Assembly: GCF_022602565.1 (NCBI RefSeq)
Contig: NZ_JALBCV010000008.1
Coordinates: 1-64,000, forward strand
Reading direction: 5' to 3'
Source: Rosenbergiella metrosideri
GTDB lineage: Bacteria; Pseudomonadota; Gammaproteobacteria; Enterobacterales; Enterobacteriaceae
Length of the DNA stretch: 64,000 bases
A program made the translations under genes and the position numbers. The notes under the pieces were generated by a model that saw only the letters and a list, made by a program, of their open reading frames with translations, had not been told where the DNA came from and did no database searches. Shown here piece by piece: positions 20,098 through 32,433 of the stretch; the stretch's first letter is position 1, and each line of letters begins with the position of its first letter.

Positions 20098-20763
20098 ATG
20101 TCCGAATTAAGTCAGGAAGCGATGCTGGTCCATGATGCATTGCTGGCTCGCGGGCTTGAAACCCCCCTCAATGCGCCGGTAAATAGTCAAGACAGCCAAC
20201 AACGTAAGCAAAAAATAGCGGAACATATGCGTGAAGTGATGTTGCTGCTTAATCTTGACCTCACCGATGACAGTTTAATGGAAACCCCTAATCGCTTGGC
20301 GAAAATGTACGTCGATGAGATTTTCTCTGGCTTGGATTATGCCAACTTCCCGAAGATTACCGTTATCGAAAACAAGATGAATGTTGATGAGATGGTTACC
20401 GTGCGTGATATTACGCTGACCAGTACCTGTGAACATCACTTTGTGACCATAGACGGTAAAGCGACAGTGGCCTATATCCCGAAAGATAAAGTGATTGGGC
20501 TATCGAAAATCAACCGTATTGTGCAATTCTTCGCCGAGCGCCCGCAAGTACAAGAACGCTTAACACAGCAGGTTCTGGTGGCGCTCCAAACTTTATTGGG
20601 TACCAACAATGTGGCAGTCTGCATTGATGCGGTCCATTACTGTGTGAAGGCGCGGGGGGTAAAAGATGCCACCAGCGCCACGACCACGACGTCGTTAGGT
20701 GGGTTATTTAAATCCAGCCAAAATACGCGTCAAGAGTTCTTGCGCACCATTCGTAATAACTAA
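20098..20763 (+). CDS. folE: GTP cyclohydrolase I FolE
   Basis: Start at the ATG at 20098 ([24 protein letters not shown]), the family start, giving 221 aa. Zinc ligands are Cys111 and His114 in TSTCEHHF and the Cys in [10 protein letters not shown]. It catalyses GTP to 7,8-dihydroneopterin triphosphate, the first step of folate synthesis. A small ACCCGT/ACGGGT hairpin lies at 20050-20072 in the leader. yeiB follows after 49 bases, as in E. coli. Confidence 0.96.
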   Translation: MSELSQEAMLVHDALLARGLETPLNAPVNSQDSQQRKQKIAEHMREVMLLLNLDLTDDSLMETPNRLAKMYVDEIFSGLDYANFPKITVIENKMNVDEMVTVRDITLTSTCEHHFVTIDGKATVAYIPKDKVIGLSKINRIVQFFAERPQVQERLTQQVLVALQTLLGTNNVAVCIDAVHYCVKARGVKDATSATTTTSLGGLFKSSQNTRQEFLRTIRNN

Positions 20764-20812
20764 TCCTGCCGCGGCCAGGCACCTTCCTGGCCGAATTGAG
20801 ACGCTCACACTT

Positions 20813-22715
<1,903 letters not shown>

Positions 22716-22766
22716 TCAGGCAAGGAGATCAAGGTAAGCCAATATAATGACTTACCTTTAGTACTA

Positions 22767-24464
22767 TTAAATGGAGGCTCGGCGATATTGCCGATAATGC
22801 GGTTTCCAGAAATTGGCCTCGATGGCTTCCTTAATCTGCTCCTCGCTACAGTGTGTTGCCACACCGTCTTGCTGTGCGGCTAAGGCGACTTTCACGGCAA
22901 TATGCTTGGACACCGACTGAATCTCGGTAATCGGTGGCAGGATGGGGCCTTCACCCTGTTGAGCTTTCGGTGAACAATCGGCCAGCGCTCGACAGGCACT
23001 GAGTAACATATTTTCCGTCACGCGTTTGGCGCCGCTGGCAATCACGCCTAATCCAATACCGGGAAAAATATAGGCGTTATTACATTGTGCGATAGCAACC
23101 TTCTCACCTTGCCAAGTAACTGTACCAAAAGGACTACCAGTCGCGACTAAGGCCTTGCCCTCGGTCCAGGTAAAGATGTCAGTAGGGGTCGCTTCGGCCC
23201 GAGAGGTCGGGTTAGACAGCGGCATCACAATTGGCGTGTCGCAGTGTTTGACCATCTCACGAATGATCTCTTCAGTGAATAATCCCGGTTGTCCTGACAC
23301 CCCAATAAGAATTGAAGGGTGGGCATTATGTACTACATCGAACAAAGAGTAGTCGTCATTATCACTTTGCCAATCGCTCAGTGCGGAGGAAGATTGGCTT
23401 AAACGTTGTTGGAAGTCGAGCAGGTTGGTCAGCTTATCGGTCAGTAAGCCATAGCGATCGACCATAAAGACACGCGCTCGTGCCTCTTTTTCAGAAAGTC
23501 CTTCGTGTTGCATCTCTTTGATGATTTGTTCAGCGATCCCACATCCGGCCGAACCAGCCCCCAAGAACGCAACACGTTGGTCTGACAGCTTGGTGCCTGC
23601 GGCGCGGCTAGCAGCGACGAGGGTGCCAACGGCGACGGCTGCGGTACCTTGAATATCATCATTGAAGCAGCATAGCTCATCTTGATAACGTTCTAATAGT
23701 GGCATGGCATTCTTCTGCGCAAAGTCCTCGAATTGCAACAGAACGTTGGGCCAGCGGCGCTTCACTGCCGAAATAAAATCTGCAACGAAACTCTCATATT
23801 CTTCGCCGGTGATCCGCTGATGACGCCATCCCATATACAACGGGTCGTTTAACAGTTGCTGATTATTGGTGCCGACATCGAGAACGATTGGCAGGGTATA
23901 CGCGGGGCTGATCCCCCCACAGGCCGTATAGAGCGACAGTTTGCCGATCGGTATTCCCATCCCGCCGATACCTAAGTCACCCAGCCCTAAGATGCGTTCA
24001 CCGTCGGTGACAACAATGACTTTAACATTCTGTTTGGTGGCGTTTTGCAACATATCTTCAATATGATCGCGTTGTGGATAGGAGATAAAGACGCCACGCG
24101 CGCGACGATAAATCTCAGAGAAGTGTTCACAGGCGCTGCCCACGGTTGGGGTGTAGATAATCGGCATCATCTCTTCAAGATGATCGTCGATTAAGCGGTA
24201 AAACAGCGTCTCGTTGGTATCTTGGATATTGCGCAGGAAAACGTGCTTATCGTTATCGTTACGAAATGCATTGAACTGCTGCCAAGCCCGCTCGGCTTGT
24301 TCATCGATGGTTTCGACGTTATCCGGTAATAAGCCATTAAGGTTAAAAGCAGTGCGTTCGTCTTGGCTAAAGGCACTGCCTTTATTCAGTAACGGAAATT
24401 CTAATAAAATAGGACCCGCGTAAGGGATATAGAGGGGACGTTCGCTTTCATACTCCAATTCCAT
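22767..24464 (-). CDS. maeA: NAD-dependent malic enzyme MaeA (SfcA)
   Basis: A 565-residue malic enzyme, exactly the E. coli MaeA length. It shows MPVIYTPTVG-like [44 protein letters not shown], the metal site [13 protein letters not shown], the nucleotide fold [15 protein letters not shown], and the C-terminal YRQYRRASI. It oxidatively decarboxylates malate to pyruvate with NAD. The gene sits between sanA and cdd, not its E. coli location. An AAGGTAAG/CTTACCTT hairpin at 22731-22757 lies downstream and may end the transcript. Confidence 0.95.
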   Translation of the reverse strand: MELEYESERPLYIPYAGPILLEFPLLNKGSAFSQDERTAFNLNGLLPDNVETIDEQAERAWQQFNAFRNDNDKHVFLRNIQDTNETLFYRLIDDHLEEMMPIIYTPTVGSACEHFSEIYRRARGVFISYPQRDHIEDMLQNATKQNVKVIVVTDGERILGLGDLGIGGMGIPIGKLSLYTACGGISPAYTLPIVLDVGTNNQQLLNDPLYMGWRHQRITGEEYESFVADFISAVKRRWPNVLLQFEDFAQKNAMPLLERYQDELCCFNDDIQGTAAVAVGTLVAASRAAGTKLSDQRVAFLGAGSAGCGIAEQIIKEMQHEGLSEKEARARVFMVDRYGLLTDKLTNLLDFQQRLSQSSSALSDWQSDNDDYSLFDVVHNAHPSILIGVSGQPGLFTEEIIREMVKHCDTPIVMPLSNPTSRAEATPTDIFTWTEGKALVATGSPFGTVTWQGEKVAIAQCNNAYIFPGIGLGVIASGAKRVTENMLLSACRALADCSPKAQQGEGPILPPITEIQSVSKHIAVKVALAAQQDGVATHCSEEQIKEAIEANFWKPHYRQYRRASI

Positions 24465-24577
24465 GCTTTGCTCCGTAATGGGGTGAGTGTGCGGCGTAAT
24501 ATCCTCTAACTATAGTCCCCTCGGCCGAGCTTTTCCGCGCATTGAGTCACTTTCTTACCAAATTTAACCGAACGTTA

Positions 24578-25468
24578 TCACTTCATTGCTACCGTCACCG
24601 TTTCTAACGAATAGCCTCCCAAGGACGTCAGAATAGCAGCGCTGGCCGACTGTTGAGAGAGTGAGGCATCGCTGACTTCAACCAGCACGGCACGGGTAAT
24701 GGCGTTAACTGAGTCGCCCTGTAACTGCATCATAATCAGTGCGCTTTGAAGTGGAGGCAGGCTCGGATTGAAGGCGGCATTTTCGGCGTAGCGGCCCGTC
24801 ACCCAGTGACCGTCATCGATTTGTAACGCGATGCCGCTGTAAGCGTGCGTATAGGGGGCATAGCTCTGGCTCGCCGCGTCGACTGCAGCCTGAATCAGTG
24901 GGTCAGACTGTGCAGCGAACGAATGCCGCTGCGGGTCGAACAGGGTATCCGTAATGCCTAAGTCTTTTGGTCCGAAAGCGTTTGGAAGATAATCGTGCAA
25001 GGTTTGCGGGGCGTGACCGGGTAAATAGATCGTCAGCTGTTGCGCGCTATTCAGCTCATTCATAAATTGGCGGCAATGACCACAAGGAGTGTAGTTGACC
25101 GTGACGGCGGTTAACTGGGGTTCATTACACATCCAAGCATGGTTAATGGCACTTTGTTCGGCATGGATGGTTTGCTGTATGGGCGCAGAGGCGAACTCCA
25201 TATTAGCGCCAAGATACCAGCGTCCACTGATCCCCTGCGCAATCGCACCGACCTTAAAATGAGAGAGCGGGGTGATGGCATAACTTGCGGCAAGTGGCAG
25301 CAAGGCGAGTGCTAAGTCCGCAGCGGATAGACCGCTAGCCTGTTGCAATGCGCTTACCTCTTCGGCGCTGAAACTGGCTTTGAAGGTATCGGCCATAACA
25401 TAGGGGCGTAAAGCGTGAGCGAGGTCAGGTGTGCAGTCTTGGAGGGCATTAAGTAAGCTATCGTTCAT
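24578..25468 (-). CDS. cdd: cytidine deaminase Cdd
   Basis: A 296-aa two-domain cytidine deaminase, the long enterobacterial form in which the C-terminal half is a degenerate copy. The catalytic zinc site is TIHAEQSA (His and Glu near residues 102-104) and TPCGHC (two Cys about 130). It converts cytidine and deoxycytidine to uridine forms for salvage. It lies downstream of metG, separated by metG's terminator, so it should have its own promoter in the 65-base gap. Confidence 0.95.
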   Translation of the reverse strand: MNDSLLNALQDCTPDLAHALRPYVMADTFKASFSAEEVSALQQASGLSAADLALALLPLAASYAITPLSHFKVGAIAQGISGRWYLGANMEFASAPIQQTIHAEQSAINHAWMCNEPQLTAVTVNYTPCGHCRQFMNELNSAQQLTIYLPGHAPQTLHDYLPNAFGPKDLGITDTLFDPQRHSFAAQSDPLIQAAVDAASQSYAPYTHAYSGIALQIDDGHWVTGRYAENAAFNPSLPPLQSALIMMQLQGDSVNAITRAVLVEVSDASLSQQSASAAILTSLGGYSLETVTVAMK

Positions 25469-25492
25469 GATAGTTTTCTCGTTTTATAAAGG

Positions 25493-25520
25493 AAAAAAAA
25501 CCGGGCATTGCCCGGCTTAA
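25493..25520 (-). terminator. rho-independent terminator of metG
   Basis: Read on the minus strand, CCGGGC and GCCCGG pair over a three-base loop, followed by eight T at 25500-25493. It starts 14 bases past the metG stop codon. Confidence 0.88.
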
Positions 25521-25533
25521 GTATCGTCAACGC

Positions 25534-27597
25534 TTAGCGTACTGGCATACCTGGCGTTGCACCACTGTCGGCAGACAGAATAAACAGATCAGCTCCTCCT
25601 TGGCCTGCAGACAGTACCATCCCTTCCGAGACGCCAAAGCGCATTTTACGCGGTGCGAGGTTAGCGACGATAATGGTCAAGCGTCCGACGAGCACTGACG
25701 GGTCAGGATACGCGGCACGAATCCCCGAGAAGATCTGACGTTTTTCCCCACCGACATCCAGCATCAGGCGCAGTAATTTATCGGAGCCTTCGACCAGTTC
25801 AGCCACTTCGATTAGCGCCACGCGCATATCAACCTTGGCAAAATCATCGATAGTGATTGGGCCAGAAGCGGCTTCCTCGGTAGCCACTGGCACCGCGGCT
25901 TTTTTCTCCGCTTTTTTCGCTGCCTTCGGTGCTGGAGCGGCGGCCTCGGCATCCTGTTTCGAGGCTTCGATCAAGGCGTCAACTTTTGCCATCTCAATCC
26001 GTTGATACAGTGCTTTAAACGGCGCAACACGATGACCAAGTAGCGGTTGAGCGACGGAATCCCAAGTTAACGTACTTTGTAAAAAGGCTTCAGCACGTTC
26101 GCTTAATGCAGGCAGTACCGGTTTTAACCATGTCATTAATACTCGGAACAGGTGGATACCCATCGAGCAGATCGCTTGCAGTTTCGCATCGCTATCTTCT
26201 TGTTTTGCCACAACCCAAGGCGCTTGCTCATCAACATAGCGGTTCGCTTCGTCGGCCAAGGCCATGATTTCGCGAATAGCACGGCTGAACTCGCGGCTTT
26301 CCCACGCTTCGCCAATTGAGGTTGAGGCCTCAACGAAACGTTGATATAGCGCAGGGTCGTCAAGCGCTGCGGCTAACTGACCGTCGAAACGCTTCGTGAT
26401 AAATCCGGCGTTGCGTGATGCAAGGTTCACCACTTTATTGACCACATCGGCATTTACCCGCTGGACGTAATCTTCTAAATTTAGATCGATATCGTCGATA
26501 CGAGAAGAGAGCTTGGCGGCATAGTAATAACGTAAGCTGTCCGCATCCAGATGTTCCAACCAAGTACTCGCCTTAATGAAGGTACCACGTGATTTAGACA
26601 TCTTCGCGCCGTTCACCGTCACGTAACCGTGAACGAACAGGTTGGTCGGTTTACGATGATCGCTGCCTTCGAGCATGGCTGGCCAGAATAAGCTGTGGAA
26701 GTAGACAATATCTTTACCGATAAAGTGGTAAAGCTCAGTCGTCGAGTCTTTGTTCCAATACTCATCAAAATCGATATCGGAACGCTTATTACAGAGATTA
26801 CGGAACGACCCCATATAGCCGATAGGCGCATCAAGCCAGACGTAGAAATATTTTCCTGGTGCATCCGGAATTTCGAAACCGAAGTAGGGCGCGTCGCGGG
26901 AAATATCCCACTGCTGTAAGCCCGTTTCGAACCATTCTTGCATTTTATTCGCCACTTGCTCTTGCAGGGCACCCGACCGTGTCCAGGCTTTCAGCATTTC
27001 AGAGAACGAAGGCAGGTCGAAGAAAAAATGCTCAGAATCGCGCATCACTGGGGTTGCGCCAGACACCACAGATTTCGGTTCGATCAGCTCCGTCGGGCTA
27101 TAAGTCGCACTGCAGACTTCGCAGTTGTCGCCATACTGATCGACGGCTTTACATTTTGGACAGGTCCCTTTTACAAAACGGTCGGGTAAAAACATCCCTT
27201 TTTCTGGATCGTAAAGCTGAGAGATGGTGCGATTCTTAATTAAACCATTATTTTTCAGTCGACCATAGATCAGCTCAGACAGCTGGCGATTCTCTTCGCA
27301 ATGCGTCGAGTGATAGTTATCGTAGCTAATGTTGAAACCTGCGAAATCGCGCTGATGCTCGGCACTCATTTCTGCGATCATCGCTTCAGGTGTTATGCCC
27401 AGTTGTTGGGCTTTCAACATGATTGGGGTGCCATGCGCATCATCGGCACAGATAAACCAGGCAGTGTTGCCACGCATTCGCTGATACCTTACCCATATAT
27501 CCGCTTGGATATGCTCTAGCATATGCCCAAGGTGGATTGAACCGTTGGCGTAAGGCAGGGCACAGGTGACCAGTAATTTTTTTGTGGCTTGAGTCAT
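25534..27597 (-). CDS. metG: methionine-tRNA ligase MetG
   Basis: Start at the ATG at 27597 ([19 protein letters not shown]); the longer frame extends into the divergent promoter region. Class I signatures are HLGHML (HIGH motif) and KMSKSRGTF. Zinc-binding Cys pairs occur in [19 protein letters not shown]. After the anticodon-binding domain there is a Lys/Ala-rich linker (about 555-585) and a C-terminal EMAP/Trbp111 tRNA-binding dimerisation domain ([16 protein letters not shown]). 687 aa versus 677 in E. coli. It is divergent from apbC, as in E. coli. Confidence 0.97.
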   Translation of the reverse strand: MTQATKKLLVTCALPYANGSIHLGHMLEHIQADIWVRYQRMRGNTAWFICADDAHGTPIMLKAQQLGITPEAMIAEMSAEHQRDFAGFNISYDNYHSTHCEENRQLSELIYGRLKNNGLIKNRTISQLYDPEKGMFLPDRFVKGTCPKCKAVDQYGDNCEVCSATYSPTELIEPKSVVSGATPVMRDSEHFFFDLPSFSEMLKAWTRSGALQEQVANKMQEWFETGLQQWDISRDAPYFGFEIPDAPGKYFYVWLDAPIGYMGSFRNLCNKRSDIDFDEYWNKDSTTELYHFIGKDIVYFHSLFWPAMLEGSDHRKPTNLFVHGYVTVNGAKMSKSRGTFIKASTWLEHLDADSLRYYYAAKLSSRIDDIDLNLEDYVQRVNADVVNKVVNLASRNAGFITKRFDGQLAAALDDPALYQRFVEASTSIGEAWESREFSRAIREIMALADEANRYVDEQAPWVVAKQEDSDAKLQAICSMGIHLFRVLMTWLKPVLPALSERAEAFLQSTLTWDSVAQPLLGHRVAPFKALYQRIEMAKVDALIEASKQDAEAAAPAPKAAKKAEKKAAVPVATEEAASGPITIDDFAKVDMRVALIEVAELVEGSDKLLRLMLDVGGEKRQIFSGIRAAYPDPSVLVGRLTIIVANLAPRKMRFGVSEGMVLSAGQGGADLFILSADSGATPGMPVR

Positions 27598-27768
27598 AAT
27601 TTGCGTAGCTTTCTGTAGATGATCAAAAGGAATAATGAATGGTAACTGAAGGCCCCGACAAGGTAAACGGTTAACGTCAACTAACAGCAAGGACGATAAG
27701 AATCTGATAAGATTAGCCGATGCGTTACCATCTTATTTGCTTAACTGATGTCTTCTAGGAGCGATGCC

Positions 27769-28878
27769 ATGTCTTTTGCCCCCTCATCCCCGCAGTCCTC
27801 TGATTTGCGCGACACCGTTAACCCGCTTCTTGCTCAGTTTTCGCATCCCACCTTACGCCAAACGCTGGTCGACCTTCAGGCGCTACAGCATGCCGTGCGA
27901 CTGGATCACACCCTGCATATTGAATTACAGCTACCGTTCGCGTGGCCGCAGGGATTTAAGGCACTGCAAGCTTGGGCGACCCCGTTACTACAAGACGCGA
28001 CGGGCGCTAGCGAAGTGGATTGGCACCTTGGCTACAGTATTGCCACGCTGCAGCGGGTTAAGCAATTGCCTGGCGCGAAGGGCGTGAAGAATATTATTGC
28101 CGTCAGTTCGGGCAAAGGCGGGGTCGGCAAGTCGAGTACCGCACTGAATGTCGCGCTAGCACTTGCCGATCATGGTATTCGCGTCGGGGTGCTCGATGCC
28201 GATATCTACGGCCCTTCACTCCCGCAAATGTTGGGGACCGCAGACCAACGTCCGTCCTCGCCCGATGGTAAGCATATGGCGCCTATCATGAGTTACGGCC
28301 TGGCGACTAACTCTATTGGTTATCTGGTCACAGACGATAATGCGATGATCTGGCGTGGCCCCATGGCCAGTAAGGCGTTACTACAGCTACTCAACGAGAC
28401 GCTCTGGCCCGATCTCGATTATTTGGTGGTGGATATGCCGCCGGGAACCGGCGATATTCAGCTCACGTTAGCGCAAAATATTCCGGTGACCGGTGCGGTG
28501 GTAGTGACCACTCCGCAAGATGTCGCCTTGCTCGATGCGCGAAAAGGGGTGGTGATGTTCAATAAAGTCGATGTACCGGTATTGGGGATTGTCGAAAATA
28601 TGAGCGTACATATCTGTCAAGCTTGCGGCCATCACGAGGCGATATTCGGTCACGAAGGCGCAAAAGCGCTCAGTGACGACTATAACGTGCCGGTGCTCGG
28701 AAAAGTGCCTTTGCATATTCAATTGCGGGAAGATTTGGATGCAGGCATACCAACCGTGGCGAAGGACCCGGCGGGAACCTTTAGCGAATTATATCGCGAG
28801 ATTGCTGAGAACATTGCGACGCAGCTTTACTGGCAAGGCAATGTTATTCCTGAAGATATTTCGATTAGAGTCCTTTGA
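27769..28878 (+). CDS. apbC: iron-sulfur cluster carrier ApbC (Mrp)
   Basis: Start at the ATG at 27769 after TAGGAG, giving 369 aa, identical in length to E. coli Mrp. An N-terminal DUF59-like domain precedes a P-loop ATPase. The deviant Walker A is SSGKGGVGKSST. The NIP/Mrp motifs are DADIYGPSLPQMLG and VVDMPPGTGDIQLT, with Cys pair CQACGHHE in the C-terminal part. It binds and transfers Fe-S clusters. It is divergent from metG and followed by the ahpC leader after only 32 bases. Confidence 0.95.
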   Translation: MSFAPSSPQSSDLRDTVNPLLAQFSHPTLRQTLVDLQALQHAVRLDHTLHIELQLPFAWPQGFKALQAWATPLLQDATGASEVDWHLGYSIATLQRVKQLPGAKGVKNIIAVSSGKGGVGKSSTALNVALALADHGIRVGVLDADIYGPSLPQMLGTADQRPSSPDGKHMAPIMSYGLATNSIGYLVTDDNAMIWRGPMASKALLQLLNETLWPDLDYLVVDMPPGTGDIQLTLAQNIPVTGAVVVTTPQDVALLDARKGVVMFNKVDVPVLGIVENMSVHICQACGHHEAIFGHEGAKALSDDYNVPVLGKVPLHIQLREDLDAGIPTVAKDPAGTFSELYREIAENIATQLYWQGNVIPEDISIRVL

Positions 28879-28910
28879 TAGGTATCACTGATTAAACCAA
28901 TACGCAGGAG

Positions 28911-28974
28911 TGATTGGCCTTAGCGAGTGGGCTGCCTTAAGGTAGCCCTAACATTCTAGCGGAGGCCAATCATG
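28911..28974 (+). promoter_or_regulatory. structured leader that can pair over the ahpC ribosome-binding site
   Basis: TGATTGGCCT (28911-28920) is the exact complement of AGGCCAATCA (28963-28972). The latter contains three bases of the GGAGG Shine-Dalgarno sequence, the spacer and the A of the ahpC ATG. Between the two arms is a second hairpin with an 8-bp stem (GGGCTGCC against GGTAGCCC, TTAA loop; 28929-28948). In RNA the two stems would stack as a nested structure that hides the start site. The complementarity is seen directly; translational control or a thermometer-like role is inference. Confidence 0.65.
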
Positions 28975-29535
28975 TCCATTATCAATACCAAAATCAAACC
29001 CTTTAGCAATACGGCTTTTAAAGCAGGCCAATTTATTGAACTGACCGAGAAAGACGTTGAAGGTAAATGGAGTGTATTCTTCTTCTATCCTGCCGACTTT
29101 ACTTTCGTTTGTCCTACCGAGCTGGGTGACGTTGCGGACCATTACGATGAATTCCAAAAACTTGGTGTGGATATCTACTCAGTCTCCACCGATACCCACT
29201 TCACCCACAAAGCGTGGCACGGTAGTTCCGAGACCATCGGTAAAATCAACTATGCAATGATTGGTGACCCGACCGGTACGCTGACACGTAACTTCGATAT
29301 TATGCGTGAAGCGCAAGGCCTTGCCGACCGCGGCACCTTTATCGTTGATCCAGAAGGGATTATCCAAGCTGTGGAAATCACCGCAGAAGGGATTGGCCGT
29401 GACGCGTCAGATCTGCTGCGTAAAGTGAAAGCGGCACAGTATGTGGCGACTCACCCTGGTGAAGTCTGCCCAGCGAAATGGAAAGAGGGTGAGGCGACCT
29501 TAGCGCCTTCTCTTGACTTAGTCGGTAAAATCTAA
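28972..29535 (+). CDS. ahpC: alkyl hydroperoxide reductase peroxidase subunit AhpC
   Basis: A typical 2-Cys peroxiredoxin of 187 residues. Peroxidatic Cys47 is in [12 protein letters not shown] and resolving Cys166 in GEVCPAKW, with Thr44 and the C-terminal helix conserved. It reduces hydrogen peroxide and organic peroxides in the cytoplasm and is recycled by AhpF. It has a strong GGAGG ribosome-binding site, but that site is buried in a potential stem (see leader). In E. coli ahpC lies elsewhere (near dsbG), so the ahpCF pair has moved relative to E. coli. Confidence 0.98.
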   Translation: MSIINTKIKPFSNTAFKAGQFIELTEKDVEGKWSVFFFYPADFTFVCPTELGDVADHYDEFQKLGVDIYSVSTDTHFTHKAWHGSSETIGKINYAMIGDPTGTLTRNFDIMREAQGLADRGTFIVDPEGIIQAVEITAEGIGRDASDLLRKVKAAQYVATHPGEVCPAKWKEGEATLAPSLDLVGKI

Positions 29536-29600
29536 GCAACGCTGAGCAGTACTCTGTTACGGGCGCAATTGCGCCCGTTTTGATATCCGGGGAGAGCATA

Positions 29601-31166
29601 ATGTTAGAAACTCAATTACAAACACAATTAAAAAGCTATTTAGAAAAACTGACTCAACCTGTCGACTTAGTGGCCTCCCTAGACCACTCTGCCGCCTCGA
29701 CGGACATTCGCCAGTTGCTGACGCAGATCGCGGGATTATCAGATAAGGTAAGCTTTATCGAGGAAAACCGACCCGATGTGCGTCAGCCCTCTTTTTTAAT
29801 TACGCCGCAAGGTCAGCGACATGGCCCGCGTTTTGCCGGTTCACCCTTAGGGCATGAATTTACCTCCCTTGTGCTGGCACTGTTACAGACCGGTGGGCAC
29901 CCGTCGAAAGAGAGTCAGGCGCTGCTGGAACAAATTAAAGCCTTACCCGACGAATTACATTTCGAGACCTACTATTCGCTGTCCTGTCACAACTGTCCAG
30001 ACGTCGTCCAAGCGCTAAATTTACTGTCGATTCTGAATCCACGTATTCACCATACCGCTATCGACGGCGGGCAATTTCAACAAGAGATTGCTGACCGCAA
30101 CATCATGGGCGTGCCCGCCGTTTTACTGAACGGCGAAAGCTTCGGTCATGGTCGTATGACATTAGCCGAAATCGTCAATAAAGTGGACAGTGGTGCCGCT
30201 GCGCGTCAAGCCGCCACGTTATCTGAACAGGCCCCTTACGAGGTATTAATCGTCGGGAGTGGTCCTGCAGGGGCTGCTGCCGCAATCTATACCGCCCGAA
30301 AAGGGGTTCGGACCGGACTGGTGGGTGAGCGTTTCGGGGGGCAGGTGCTTGATACAGTTGATATTGAAAACTATATCTCCGTACCTAAAACTGAAGGCAG
30401 TCACTTAGCGACCGCGCTACGCACCCATGTGCAAGATTATCAGGTCGATATTATTGAAGCCCAACAAGCCAGCCAGCTTATTCCTGCCCGCGAGCAGGGT
30501 GGACTTCACCAGCTCAACACTGCTAGCGGTGCGACGTTACTCGCTAAAAGTATCATTGTGGCGACCGGTGCACGCTGGCGGAATATGGGGGTTCCTGGCG
30601 AGGAAACTTACCGTACACGCGGGGTAACCTATTGTCCTCACTGTGATGGCCCGTTGTTTAAAGGTAAACGTGTTGCCGTTGTTGGAGGAGGAAACTCCGG
30701 TGTCGAGGCAGCCATCGATCTGGCAGGGCTGGTCGAGCATGTCACCTTACTAGAATTTGCGGACTCACTGAAGGCTGACCAGGTGCTGCAAGCTAAGCTA
30801 CGCAGTCTGCCTAATGTTGAGATTATCGTCAATGCGCACACGCAAGAGGTGTTGGGCGACGGTCAACAGGTGACCGGATTGGTATGGAAAGATCGCCAAA
30901 CGGCCCAACTCAATACGTTGGCACTGGCTGGAATTTTCGTACAAATTGGCTTACTGCCCAATACAGGATGGTTAGAAGGCGTTATCGACCGTAACCCTAT
31001 GGGGGAAATTATTGTCGATTCGCGTGGTGCGACCAACCAACCGGGCATTTTCGCCGCTGGGGATTGTACCACCGTCCCGTACAAACAAATTATCATTGCC
31101 ACTGGCGAAGGCGCGAAAGCAGCCTTAAGTTCCTTCGATTATCTGATCCGGTCTAAACCGCTGTAA
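29601..31166 (+). CDS. ahpF: alkyl hydroperoxide reductase flavoprotein AhpF
   Basis: Start at the ATG at 29601 ([17 protein letters not shown]) after GGGGAGAG, giving 521 aa as in E. coli. The N-terminal tandem thioredoxin-fold domain carries CHNC in [14 protein letters not shown]-binding [17 protein letters not shown] follows, then the redox CPHC in [13 protein letters not shown], the NADH fold [15 protein letters not shown] and the second FAD motif [16 protein letters not shown]. It reduces AhpC with NADH. It follows ahpC by 65 bases and is presumably co-transcribed; a hairpin with T-tract follows it. Confidence 0.98.
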   Translation: MLETQLQTQLKSYLEKLTQPVDLVASLDHSAASTDIRQLLTQIAGLSDKVSFIEENRPDVRQPSFLITPQGQRHGPRFAGSPLGHEFTSLVLALLQTGGHPSKESQALLEQIKALPDELHFETYYSLSCHNCPDVVQALNLLSILNPRIHHTAIDGGQFQQEIADRNIMGVPAVLLNGESFGHGRMTLAEIVNKVDSGAAARQAATLSEQAPYEVLIVGSGPAGAAAAIYTARKGVRTGLVGERFGGQVLDTVDIENYISVPKTEGSHLATALRTHVQDYQVDIIEAQQASQLIPAREQGGLHQLNTASGATLLAKSIIVATGARWRNMGVPGEETYRTRGVTYCPHCDGPLFKGKRVAVVGGGNSGVEAAIDLAGLVEHVTLLEFADSLKADQVLQAKLRSLPNVEIIVNAHTQEVLGDGQQVTGLVWKDRQTAQLNTLALAGIFVQIGLLPNTGWLEGVIDRNPMGEIIVDSRGATNQPGIFAAGDCTTVPYKQIIIATGEGAKAALSSFDYLIRSKPL

Positions 31167-31178
31167 CAGCAATGCGCG

Positions 31179-31211
31179 ATTGCTTGAGCCCGATCGGGTT
31201 TAAGCAATTTT
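31179..31211 (+). terminator. terminator after ahpF
   Basis: ATTGCTT and AAGCAAT pair around an inner CCC/GGG stem and are followed by TTT, 13 bases after the ahpF stop codon. Confidence 0.65.
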
Positions 31212-31283
31212 CAGAAATTACCAGCATGACAACTCTCCACTTTTCGCGTTAACTGTAGGCAAAATAGTTAATGGAAAAGTAAA

Positions 31284-32429
31284 ATGTTCCCCTTCAGGCG
31301 CTGCCGTTCTTCTTTGTTAATTGCGCTCACGCTCTCCTTACTCCCCAGTGCGTGGGCGCTCAAACCGCCACTCGATTTGGCAACCCAACCTGAACAAAAA
31401 GCCTTGGTGGTAAGCCAACTGCCCGTGCTACAAAAGCCCGAAGGGCTTCGACCTTGCTGTGCGTTTGGCCATGATTTGCGAGTGGAACTGAAAGGCACAC
31501 CGGTACCCTTTTATCGGTTGGATAATATCGTTGAAAGCCATCGGTTAGGGACTCATCGCTATAATGATAGCTTTGTCCGTGGACTGACTAGTATGGTTGG
31601 GGGCGGCAGTGAAAAAAATGGTATTATCTATACCACGCAAAGCGGATTTATCGATACCGCACATGTGCGAGACAGTATGGATATGACCTACTGGATTGCC
31701 AGTCAGTTATTGCAGCATCAGGGGAGTGCCTTTCGTGTCAGCTTAAGCAATGAACTCGCTCGCCGAGATATCGTCATCCGGACTTATCAAGTGCCGAGCG
31801 ATCCGCAGCAAGCCTTCAGTGTTGTAGTGTGGACCGCTGCACGGGTGGCCTTCGATCTCGCCGCTTGGCATGAGATCGCGCAATGGTATGGGTTCGAATC
31901 GGTGCCTGGTTTCTCCGAAGGCGTCTCTGCGTTTTCGCCAGAAGATCTCTATTCTAACCTCTTGGGCGTTCGTTTAGCCGCCTCGCTGCTATTGCAGGGA
32001 GAGGGCAGTGAGATCAAAGACTATAATTCCCATGCGACTGAGATCATTACGCAAGCCCTTGATCAATTGGGGGCAGTGCCAAAAAACGTTACGGCACAAT
32101 ATTTTGACCGGCTAGACGGGCAGTGGTGGGATAGCCAGCGCCGAGTGCCGAATAAATGGTTGGTCCGCCACCGTAATTACCTGACCCAAAATGCACGACA
32201 GCCTAGCATCCTTCCCGGTGAGCCAGGGGCAAATCATGCATTGGCTTTACCTGAAAAAGTGGCAGGAATAACCTTAGATGACGTGGCCGCACTGGAATTG
32301 ATACCGATCAAGGCATCCAAACAGTTGCCTACTTTTCATGAGAAGCTTACCCGCGCGGATTTTCAGCGGTTAGCAGAGCAGGCTGAGATCGAGGATGCCC
32401 GACAGCGGCCTGCGCTTAACGCCAAATGA
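31284..32429 (+). CDS. exported DUF4056-like protein of unknown function
   Basis: A 381-aa protein with an N-terminal signal (basic MFPFRRCRSS, hydrophobic LLIALTLSLLPS, then AWA). The body begins with RPCCAFGHDL and GTPVPFYRLDNIVE, and contains WTAARVAFDLAAWHEIAQWYGFES and FSPEDLYSNLLGVRLAASLL. A WHEIAQWYG helix with His-Glu resembles a zinc-peptidase-like motif, but I cannot confirm activity. I associate these features with the DUF4056 family from memory. It is a single gene after ahpF's terminator, convergent with the idnO-type gene with only four bases between the two stops. Confidence 0.65.
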   Translation: MFPFRRCRSSLLIALTLSLLPSAWALKPPLDLATQPEQKALVVSQLPVLQKPEGLRPCCAFGHDLRVELKGTPVPFYRLDNIVESHRLGTHRYNDSFVRGLTSMVGGGSEKNGIIYTTQSGFIDTAHVRDSMDMTYWIASQLLQHQGSAFRVSLSNELARRDIVIRTYQVPSDPQQAFSVVVWTAARVAFDLAAWHEIAQWYGFESVPGFSEGVSAFSPEDLYSNLLGVRLAASLLLQGEGSEIKDYNSHATEIITQALDQLGAVPKNVTAQYFDRLDGQWWDSQRRVPNKWLVRHRNYLTQNARQPSILPGEPGANHALALPEKVAGITLDDVAALELIPIKASKQLPTFHEKLTRADFQRLAEQAEIEDARQRPALNAK

Positions 32430-32433
32430 TAAA

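Noticed and set aside
26859..27239. 126-aa ORF antisense to metG
   Set aside because: metG is fully conserved here; no start signal or domain is visible on the plus strand.
28875..28900. OxyR site upstream of ahpC
   Set aside because: ATAGGTATCACTGAT gives only a partial half-site match, overlapping the end of apbC; too weak to list as a feature.
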